From: Paenibacillus sp. MAHUQ-63
GTDB taxonomy: Bacteria > Bacillota > Bacilli > Paenibacillales > NBRC-103111
Direction: 5' to 3'
DNA length: 64,000 nucleotides
Assembly (NCBI RefSeq): GCF_028765165.1
Contig: NZ_JARADB010000003.1
Span: 1,037,210-1,101,209 of the forward strand
Positions 54,886 to 61,848 of this stretch are shown in pieces (positions within the stretch are counted from its first letter, which is position 1; each line of letters begins with the position of its first letter). A program made the translations under genes and the position numbers. The notes under the pieces are model-generated. The model did no database searches. It was not told the origin of the DNA and saw nothing but the letters and a program-made list of their open reading frames with translations.

Positions 54886-54991
54886 TCAAGAAAAAACCGT
54901 CAGGGAATATCGCCCTGACGGTCCGCTCTTATGCTTCTTCTCAAAATGTTCTTTAATCATCCGTACGGCCTCGTCCTTGCAGCCCTTCATC
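54886..54991 (-). pseudogene. Second remnant of the IS91-like transposase
   Basis: The minus-strand frame DEAVRMIKEHFEKKHK to the stop at 54886 matches the end of the fragment at 339-554, fused to DEGL-type codons by the internal deletion. It is too short and damaged to be functional. Confidence 0.5.
54891..54922 (-). terminator. Terminator downstream of the DUF5060-type hydrolase gene
   Basis: ACCGTCAGGG and CCCTGACGGT form a perfect 10-bp stem with a T run on the minus strand, about 95 bases past the hydrolase stop. It comes from the repeat and may now serve as the operon's terminator. Confidence 0.75.
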
Positions 54992-55014
54992 GCCGTTGAT
55001 GGCCGTTAAATAAG

Positions 55015-56484
55015 TTACACTCGAGTTATCCTTACTGCTATATAGGTCTTACCAGGAAGCGCGATCTCGGTCTTTCCGGAAAAGACTCCTTCCAGCCTCG
55101 TTACGCTCATCTCCCACGTATCCATCCATTCAATCATAAACTGGCCATCTTCAGGCAAATCGATGACTCGATGGGCCGGCCGATGAATCCCAAAATAGTA
55201 CAAATAATAGTGTCCATCTATACCGATTGTGGGTACATCACGCACCGGTAACGGTCTAAGGTCAACCGGCGCTTGTTCGAGGACGCTGCGCAAAAAGGCA
55301 ATTCGTGACGGGCTGTCCCCATACAGCTTTCCGCCTTTAGCCCACCAGATGATCATCTCAGGGTGCACATACGTTTCCCCGTGGGTAACATAGCCCCCGC
55401 GGGCTACCCCGTCCCAGCACCTTCGCACCATCTCTTCGGCGGTCAAGTTGCCCCAACGATGCTGCACGTTGCCTTCATAACAGCATTCGTCAACAATGAC
55501 GGGCTTGCGGTAGAGCTTACTCCACTCTTGGGTGAACGACAAATCCCAGTGCTGAATGCTGCAGTGCGTCACCCACGGTTTGCCGTGATCGTACATGATG
55601 ATGCTGGATGGATCATACATCCGCGTTCCGTTATGTATCGACCGCAAATGCTGGTAAGGGTCTTCCTCCTGCAAAATACGGAACAGCCGGTCCCAATCAT
55701 CCATCTGTTTCTCGCGCATGAAATCGTACTCGTTGGCGAGGGACCACCAGACGTTACGGAATGAAGCCAACCTCGCTACGACATAACGCAGATAATAAGC
55801 ATCGGTCTCCGCATCAAGCGAATCAAAGCCCCATCGTCCCTTGTCGTAAGGGTGAAACAGAATGAGATCCGCTTCGATGCCGAGCTTTTGCAAGGAGGTC
55901 AAATGACGCTCCAGCTTGTGAAAAAAAGCGGGCTCGAAGCGCGTGTGGTCGAAGTTTTCCTTGCTGTCGCCGACAAAAGGAAACACGTCCGGCTCCGTTG
56001 CATTGTAGCTGTAATTCTTCGGAAACACACACATGCGGATTTTATTGAACGGCGATTGCGCAAGCGTCTCGAGAGTTTCCTGCTGCAATTCATTCGTCTG
56101 ATGGATCCAAGCATAACTGGTCGTACCGAAAGGCAGATAACGCTCGCCGTCTTCGTAAACGAAATGAAATTCATCGCGCACCCGCACTGGACCATGATTC
56201 CCCTTTGCCGGCGGTGTGCAGACAAAACTTCCAACCTTTCCGTTCAACTCTGCAGCATCGCTTTCCGTTTCAAATGCCCACTCTCCGATCGTATCCGGCA
56301 TAAAGCGGATGCGATAAACACCTTCACCGTCGTAAAATCCCTGAATTCGTACCGATCTGTTTTTGTGGCGGAAGATCGCCTGCAGCTGGTTATCCTTGAA
56401 CGGATTGCCGTTCTCAGGCCCACGGAGCGATAGCTCGTATATCCCCCAACGTTCCACACTCTCTTGCAGTTGTCCTACTAACAA
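55015..56484 (-). CDS. Putative glycoside hydrolase with DUF5060/DUF4038/DUF5605-like domains
   Basis: A 489-aa protein without a signal peptide. An N-terminal beta-sandwich of the DUF5060 type (residues about 1-85) is followed by a TIM barrel opening LPFGTTSYAWIHQTN. Candidate catalytic glutamates are in WSLANEYDFM (acid/base) and PVIVDECCYEG (nucleophile), the pattern of clan A hydrolases. The C-terminal 85 residues form a further beta domain (DUF5605-like). TTG at 56484 is preceded by AGGAGGGG. It closes the operon. Substrate unknown, though enzymes of this architecture include some that cut pectin side chains. Confidence 0.75.
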   Translation of the reverse strand: MLVGQLQESVERWGIYELSLRGPENGNPFKDNQLQAIFRHKNRSVRIQGFYDGEGVYRIRFMPDTIGEWAFETESDAAELNGKVGSFVCTPPAKGNHGPVRVRDEFHFVYEDGERYLPFGTTSYAWIHQTNELQQETLETLAQSPFNKIRMCVFPKNYSYNATEPDVFPFVGDSKENFDHTRFEPAFFHKLERHLTSLQKLGIEADLILFHPYDKGRWGFDSLDAETDAYYLRYVVARLASFRNVWWSLANEYDFMREKQMDDWDRLFRILQEEDPYQHLRSIHNGTRMYDPSSIIMYDHGKPWVTHCSIQHWDLSFTQEWSKLYRKPVIVDECCYEGNVQHRWGNLTAEEMVRRCWDGVARGGYVTHGETYVHPEMIIWWAKGGKLYGDSPSRIAFLRSVLEQAPVDLRPLPVRDVPTIGIDGHYYLYYFGIHRPAHRVIDLPEDGQFMIEWMDTWEMSVTRLEGVFSGKTEIALPGKTYIAVRITRV

Positions 56485-56511
56485 ATGTAACCCCTCCTAG
56501 ATAATGATGTT

Positions 56512-57354
56512 CTAACCTTTTACGCCTGAAGTCGCGATGCCATCGACGAAATATCGCTGCATCGAGAAGAAAATAATCAAACAAGGCAGCAGCGACAGGG
56601 CTGACATGGCAAACAGCGAACCGAAAGAAGATTCGCCTGTCGAATCCATGAACAATCTGAGGCCGAGCGGGACCGTGAACAGTTCGGAGGAACTGAGATA
56701 GAGCATATGACTAAAGAAGTCGTCCCACGACCCAATGAATGTGAAGAGCGCAGTGGTGATAAGCGCCGGTTTGGCTAGAGGCATAATGATGCGCCAGAAG
56801 ATCTGAATTTGACCGCAGCCATCTATGGTCGCAGACTCATCAAGCTCCCGTGGTAAGCCACGCACAAACTGTACCATCAAAAAAATGAAGAAGGCCTCGG
56901 TGGCGAGAAATTTGGGCACGATCAGAGGAAGATACGTATCGACCCAATCCAGCTTTTTGAACAAAATGTATTGGGGAATAATCGTGACATGATGCGGAAG
57001 CATAATTGTGACCAGCATGAGCGCGAACCAAAGTTTTTTCAACGTGAAATTGAGCCTTCCGAAAGCATAAGCGGCAAATGCGCAAGATAGGAGATTACCT
57101 ATGACAGACAGAATAGCCACGAGGAAAGAGTTGAAGAAAAATACGCTGAATTTATTGCCGCCTATGCCATTCCAGCCTTTGATGTAGTTGTCAAAAGTTA
57201 CTTCGGACGGCCAAATGCGCAAATCCGTAAAAATGACGTTTTCCGGCTTGAACGAGCTGCTTATCAACCAGCCGATGGGGTAGAGCATGAGTACTGCAAA
57301 CGCCACAATAAAAATATGAATGATCAGCTTTTGCAAATTAAGGCGCTGTGCCAT
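56512..57354 (-). CDS. CUT1 ABC transporter permease (MalG type)
   Basis: A 280-aa permease with six helices, EAA loop LDESATIDGCGQIQIFWRIIMPL and the ending GIATSGVKG. The ATG at 57354 lies one base after the previous stop, with GGGGGG upstream, so coupling is likely. It pairs with the permease before it. Confidence 0.92.
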   Translation of the reverse strand: MAQRLNLQKLIIHIFIVAFAVLMLYPIGWLISSSFKPENVIFTDLRIWPSEVTFDNYIKGWNGIGGNKFSVFFFNSFLVAILSVIGNLLSCAFAAYAFGRLNFTLKKLWFALMLVTIMLPHHVTIIPQYILFKKLDWVDTYLPLIVPKFLATEAFFIFLMVQFVRGLPRELDESATIDGCGQIQIFWRIIMPLAKPALITTALFTFIGSWDDFFSHMLYLSSSELFTVPLGLRLFMDSTGESSFGSLFAMSALSLLPCLIIFFSMQRYFVDGIATSGVKG

Positions 57355-57355
57355 C

Positions 57356-58312
57356 TCATTTCCCCCCATCCTGATAGTTGACCCAGTACTTGGACGAACC
57401 GAAAGTCAATGCGGTAAAAATAGCGATAATCACAAGGAGCAGCCACGCCATTGCAGATGCGTATCCCATTTCATAGAAAGAAAAGCCCTTCAGGTACAAA
57501 TACAGTGTATAAAAAAGTGTTGAATCGATTGGACCGCCTGTGCCGGCGCTTATGATGAAAGAAGATGTAAACGCCTGGAACGCGCCGATAATCCCCATAA
57601 CCAGATTGAAGAAAATAACCGGTGTAAGCAAGGGGATCGTGATTTTCAAAAACTGCTGCACGATCGGCGCTCCATCTACCTGCGCTGCTTCGTATAGTTC
57701 TGTTGGGATTTGCTTAAGGCCCGCCAGAAAAATAATCATCGATGAACCGAACTGCCAAGCAGCTAATGCGACGATCGAGTACAGCGCAAATTTCGGGTTG
57801 GCGATCCAGTCCGGCGCCTGCCAGCCGAATACGTCGAGCAGGAAGGCATTCACTATACCGTTGCCTCCGAAAATTTTGCGCCAAAGAACCGCAATTGCTA
57901 CACTTCCTCCGAGAAGTGAAGGGATATAGTAGACGGTTCTGTAAAATCCAACGCCTCGCAAGCCCTTGTTCAGCAGCAGCGCGACTAACAGGGCGAATGC
58001 CAATCGGACAGGTACCGAGGTAAGTACGTAGGTGAAGGTTACCCCTAGTGATTTGACCAGCCGAGGATCGTCGATGAACATTTTCTCATAGTTATCCAAG
58101 CCAATCCACTTCGCAGGAGACAATACGTCATAGGAAGTAAAAGAAAGATATACCGAGCTGATCATCGGGCCTACGGTAAGCGCAAAAAAACCGACGAGCC
58201 ACGGAAGCAAAAACAAGTACGGGACGGCGTTCTTCTCCCACATTTTTCTTAGATAAGACTTTTTAACCTGGCCGGCAACCATTGGGGTTTGTTCTAATGC
58301 AGTTTGTTTCAA
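57356..58312 (-). CDS. CUT1 ABC transporter permease (MalF type)
   Basis: A 318-aa permease with six helices and EAA loop ELYEAAQVDGAPIVQQFLKITIPL. TTG at 58312 has GGAGGCGG upstream. It follows the lipoprotein gene by 79 bases that include an imperfect stem-loop near 58349-58379. Confidence 0.92.
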   Translation of the reverse strand: MKQTALEQTPMVAGQVKKSYLRKMWEKNAVPYLFLLPWLVGFFALTVGPMISSVYLSFTSYDVLSPAKWIGLDNYEKMFIDDPRLVKSLGVTFTYVLTSVPVRLAFALLVALLLNKGLRGVGFYRTVYYIPSLLGGSVAIAVLWRKIFGGNGIVNAFLLDVFGWQAPDWIANPKFALYSIVALAAWQFGSSMIIFLAGLKQIPTELYEAAQVDGAPIVQQFLKITIPLLTPVIFFNLVMGIIGAFQAFTSSFIISAGTGGPIDSTLFYTLYLYLKGFSFYEMGYASAMAWLLLVIIAIFTALTFGSSKYWVNYQDGGK

Positions 58313-58348
58313 AGTGCCGCCTCCATTCCATCCAAATTTGTGAATAAG

Positions 58349-58379
58349 CTAGCCAGCGGCAAGCAATACGCCGGCTAGT
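58349..58379 (-). promoter_or_regulatory. Intercistronic stem-loop after SBP gene
   Basis: CTAGCC and GGCTAG with inner CG pairs form an imperfect hairpin between the lipoprotein and permease genes, without a T run. Confidence 0.4.
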
Positions 58380-58391
58380 CGGATACTCAGC

Positions 58392-59708
58392 TTACTTCAT
58401 TTTAGCAGCCGATTTGGAAGCGGAGTCCACAACTGCCTGAGCTGCTTTTTCAACCGTTGTTTGCCCGAATGCCAGCTTCTGAGATTGAATCGTTAACTCG
58501 CTTTGCCATTCCGCAATATTGGGCAGTTCTCTATCCATTTCGCGGCTGTTTTTGACAGCAAGGTCGATATAATCGTACATTCTCTTATCCGTTTCATTAC
58601 TTTTTTCCTTTAACGCAGTACGCACCTTAGAAGATCCCGGAACCCCGCGCTCACTCCCCAAAATGAGGGTAGCATCCGGATCCGTTACCATGAAGTCGAT
58701 AAACATAGCCGCTTCCTTCGGATGCTTCGATTTGGCGTTAATGGACATAAACTGGCTTGGCTGCAGCCATAAGCCTTTGGCCGTTCCGCCAGACGGCAGC
58801 AACGCGATGCCGATTTCGTCCTTCATTGCTTTCTGGTAGGCGGTTAACTGGTTGGACCAAATAACTTTCATTGCCGCTTTACCCTCGACGAATCGGGAGT
58901 TGTCAGGGGATTCCTTGTAGCCGGCAGTCTGCTCGCCGTTCGGCATGATGCCGCCCTTGCGGAATTGATCCCACATCGTGAAGTATTCAACCACTTGCTC
59001 TTTTGTGAAATGGATTTTCCCGTCATCCTTGTACACGGCGCCGCCTCTCTGGCGTGCATAGTAATTCACCATGTGCGTGGAATCGGAGCCGTCAACAAAA
59101 CCGAAAATGCCCAGCTTATCCTTCACTTGCTTGCCGTATGCAGCGAACTCGTCCCAAGTCCAGCTGTCCTTCGGAGCTTCGATTCCCGCTCCATTCAGAA
59201 GCGTTTTATTGTATATAACACCAAGCGCGTTAGAGCCCAGACTTACCGCGTATAGCTTACTATCCATTTTGCCGGAATCAATAATGCTCTGGTCGAAGCT
59301 GTCCAGCTTCAACTCTTTGCCGTAGTAGGAACTTATATCAAGAAATGCCCCGCGCTTGACATAGTCGGGGTAGTTATTCCCTACCTGAATCAAATCGGCC
59401 GCGTTGCCGCCGGCGAGTACCGTGTTCAGCTTATCCCAATAACCGTCGCTCATGTATTCCGGCTTGATCGATATGTTGGGATACTTCTTTTGGAACAAAT
59501 CAATGACTTTTAGCGTCGCATCATGGCGCACCTGCGAACCCCACCACATCATCCGAAGCTCCACTTTTTCCCCGGATACCGCAGGCACTTCTCCACCCGG
59601 CGTAGTCGATGTCGTTTCCGTTTGTTTGCTTCCACCGCTGCAAGCGGCTGTAAACATCATGAAAGCTGCCATGGTACTAACCCATACACTCTTCTTTGTC
59701 AAAATCAC
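58392..59708 (-). CDS. Sugar-binding lipoprotein (CUT1)
   Basis: A protein of about 438 aa with lipobox FTAAC. The start is not certain: AGGAGG lies nine bases before a GTG at 59708, three before an ATG at 59714, and a frame also opens at 59726. The body has SWTWDEFAAYGK and GKAAMKVIWSNQLTAY, typical of family 1 sugar-binding proteins. First gene of the operon, behind a cre site and a cluster of GTTTAG motifs. Ligand unknown. Confidence 0.88.
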   Translation of the reverse strand: MILTKKSVWVSTMAAFMMFTAACSGGSKQTETTSTTPGGEVPAVSGEKVELRMMWWGSQVRHDATLKVIDLFQKKYPNISIKPEYMSDGYWDKLNTVLAGGNAADLIQVGNNYPDYVKRGAFLDISSYYGKELKLDSFDQSIIDSGKMDSKLYAVSLGSNALGVIYNKTLLNGAGIEAPKDSWTWDEFAAYGKQVKDKLGIFGFVDGSDSTHMVNYYARQRGGAVYKDDGKIHFTKEQVVEYFTMWDQFRKGGIMPNGEQTAGYKESPDNSRFVEGKAAMKVIWSNQLTAYQKAMKDEIGIALLPSGGTAKGLWLQPSQFMSINAKSKHPKEAAMFIDFMVTDPDATLILGSERGVPGSSKVRTALKEKSNETDKRMYDYIDLAVKNSREMDRELPNIAEWQSELTIQSQKLAFGQTTVEKAAQAVVDSASKSAAKMK

Positions 59709-59751
59709 AATCATCTGCCTCCTCATAAACTCGTTTAGTAAACTTTAGTTA

Positions 59752-59767
59752 ATGAAAGCGTTGTCAT
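59752..59767. promoter_or_regulatory. cre site upstream of the DUF5060 operon
   Basis: ATGAAAGCGTTGTCAT matches the cre consensus with one mismatch and begins about 45 bases ahead of the probable start codon, a position suited to CcpA repression. Confidence 0.6.
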
Positions 59768-60205
59768 TTATGACTTTAGATTTCAAGATACCTCTTGTTT
59801 TTGGTCCTTGTCCAAATTGGCTCAACCACGTAAAACATGCCACCTCCCTACTGTTTACAGGTCGATATTATCATCAATAAGAAAGTGTAGTCAATAGAAA
59901 ATGTTTAGAACAATTTACTAAACAAAATAATAAACACACAATACCGTAAAGTGATACACCTATAATTTGTTTATTTAGCCTTTGATTCCTGCGAATAACT
60001 CATAAATAGTTTAGAATTGTTTAGTTACCTTTTAGTTCCATGATGTGATGTTCACCGCCTCAATGCCGTTTTCAATTACAAATCTCACAATACCGCCAAT
60101 GCACGATTACGTACATGCTCCTACCCGAAGCAGTTTACGATAATCATTAGCGAACATAGCGGATAATCATGAGCGAAGGTGCCTTCTGTTGGAAGATATT
60201 GCAAT

Positions 60206-60246
60206 AAAAATAGCCAGGCATGAGCAGCTCATGCTTGGCTATTTTT
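60206..60246. terminator. Strong bidirectional terminator
   Basis: AAAAATAGCCAGGCATGAG and its complement form a 19-bp stem with one wobble and T runs on both sides. It lies 13 bases past the stop of the next lipoprotein gene. Confidence 0.85.
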
Positions 60247-60258
60247 ATGTAACTAAAT

Positions 60259-61779
60259 TTACTTGTGATGATATTTGTAATACTCTACTGTGAATTCTTC
60301 CATGATCCGGTCACCGCCTTGCTGCTTCCATTCTTCTTTCGCTGCCTGCCATCCTTTCTCATCGATATCACCCATGATGAACTTGACCCTGGCATCGTCT
60401 ATAATTTTAGTTACTGTTTTGCCGCGCTCCGTGAAGGTATTCGAGATCAGCGGTGTCGTAGGATCCGCCACACCATAGGGCACATTGTCCTTAAGCATTT
60501 GCTCCACTGTTTTCGCTAATGGCGTTCCATTATTCGTAACAGGCAGCGACATACCGAGATGACGTACCGGGTAGACCTCTTTATTCGCCCTGGTCGGGTC
60601 GATTGTCTTCATGCCATCCCGTACGGTGTAATGACTCCCTTCTATGCCATAATTAAACATCGTGATCATCTCGTCACTGTTCAATTCATTTAGAAACGCC
60701 AGTACTCTCTTCAAATCAGCTTCTGTTTTAACCGCATTTTTGGAAATCATATACATGCCGTTAATGCCGCTGCCGGCTTGAACACGGATTCCCTTCTGTC
60801 CTTGGATGCGTGTAATGACACCGACCTTGGCGTTTGGATTAGCTTGCAACAAATCTGTGTTCAGATAGGGCAGCGTAAAGTTTTCAAGTGCCGAAGAACG
60901 GATGCCCACTCTGCCTTTAACGAATTCATCTTCGGGTTTTGTATTGGGCGACGAGGCGAAGTCCTGGTTGATGATTTTCTCATCGTATAATCTTCTCAAG
61001 AACTTAAGATTGTCCAGGTATTCCTGAGTCATAAAGGAGGGAACCATCTTACCATCGATCAACCCCCAACCGTTCGGCGCGCCTCTCATAATTTCAAACG
61101 GGTATACACCGTTAAACAGCCCGGAACCGGCCCCTGTTGTTGAAGTGGCGAAACCATAGGTGTCCTGCTTGCCGTTCCCGTCCGGGTCCCCTGTCGTGAA
61201 AGCTTTCAGCATCTCATACAGCTCGTCCATGGTCGTCGGCTCCTTAAGACCGAGCTTCTCTAACCAATCTTGACGGTAGAACAATCCGTACCGTGCCGTA
61301 TAACGCGGGCGGTAAATCCCATACGTTTTGCCATCGATCGAAGAATTGTACAGCAATTTTCCATCTAGATGACTCAGATTGGAGTAATCCTGCAGATAAG
61401 GAGTCAGGTCCCAGAACAAATTAGAGCGGACAGCATTAATAATCACAGGGCTTTTCGTATCTATGACCAGAGTGACCATCGGTAATTGATCCGATGCAAT
61501 GGTCACGTTAAGCTTTTCGCTATAATTTAGGCCGACCCATGTAATATCGAGCTTGGTATTCGTTCTTTTCTCTAATTCATGCACAAGCACGTTATCTTCC
61601 TTCGGCGGCTCAGCGGACTCGAACCATGTCATCATTGAAAGATGAAACGGCTTGCTTGCATCTTGCGCTGAGTCAGATGTAGTGGCAACATTCCCGCAGC
61701 CGGTCGCTACACACGTGATTATGATACAAATAAGAACCAGCGCAATTGCGGGTTTCCCTGCTTTTGGATAAAGATTCAT
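60259..61779 (-). CDS. Extracellular solute-binding lipoprotein (LplA type)
   Basis: A 506-aa binding protein with lipobox VATGC, C28, and the segment TGDPDGNGKQDTYGFA of the large lipoprotein subtype. It resembles the 51156-52676 protein (both have YRxDWL...GLKxP). GGAGGAGGAAGG precedes the ATG. It follows a membrane-bound AraC regulator gene by 69 bases and is the last gene of its operon; its permeases probably lie beyond the window. Confidence 0.92.
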   Translation of the reverse strand: MNLYPKAGKPAIALVLICIIITCVATGCGNVATTSDSAQDASKPFHLSMMTWFESAEPPKEDNVLVHELEKRTNTKLDITWVGLNYSEKLNVTIASDQLPMVTLVIDTKSPVIINAVRSNLFWDLTPYLQDYSNLSHLDGKLLYNSSIDGKTYGIYRPRYTARYGLFYRQDWLEKLGLKEPTTMDELYEMLKAFTTGDPDGNGKQDTYGFATSTTGAGSGLFNGVYPFEIMRGAPNGWGLIDGKMVPSFMTQEYLDNLKFLRRLYDEKIINQDFASSPNTKPEDEFVKGRVGIRSSALENFTLPYLNTDLLQANPNAKVGVITRIQGQKGIRVQAGSGINGMYMISKNAVKTEADLKRVLAFLNELNSDEMITMFNYGIEGSHYTVRDGMKTIDPTRANKEVYPVRHLGMSLPVTNNGTPLAKTVEQMLKDNVPYGVADPTTPLISNTFTERGKTVTKIIDDARVKFIMGDIDEKGWQAAKEEWKQQGGDRIMEEFTVEYYKYHHK

Positions 61780-61848
61780 CCTTCCTCCTCCTAGGTAACC
61801 CGTTCTTGATCGAACGCCTCCGTACCTAAAATTTCGTCGTTCACCGAA

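Larger units (their letters stand above)
54749..54991. repeat. Long dispersed repeat, copy 2
   Basis: Nearly identical to 208-430, with an extra 4-base GCCC, then joined directly to CAGCCCTTCATC that in copy 1 lies 44 bases further. It carries the palindromic unit and the AGCAAGCTCGGCTCC motif as well. Confidence 0.8.
54618..55014. other. Regulatory and repeat-bearing intergenic region
   Basis: From the permease start outward this stretch holds the 14-bp box (54721-54734), the second long repeat (54749-54991) with its terminator, and then the stop codon of the DUF5060-type hydrolase. No complete gene was found. Confidence 0.7.
59727..60258. promoter_or_regulatory. Long regulatory region with GTTTAG operator cluster
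   Basis: Over 500 bases without a gene. The palindrome GTTTAGTAAAC lies at 59733-59743 just before the lipoprotein start. GTTTAG-N9-CTAAAC is at 59903-59923, and two direct GTTTAG copies are at 60009-60014 and 60019-60024. No promoter stood out clearly. The repeated motif points to a repressor or activator of the LacI, GntR or similar type encoded elsewhere. Confidence 0.6.

Noticed and set aside
55852..56433. 193-codon plus-strand frame over the DUF5060-type hydrolase
   Set aside because: It is antisense to a well-supported gene and has no motif or start site of its own.
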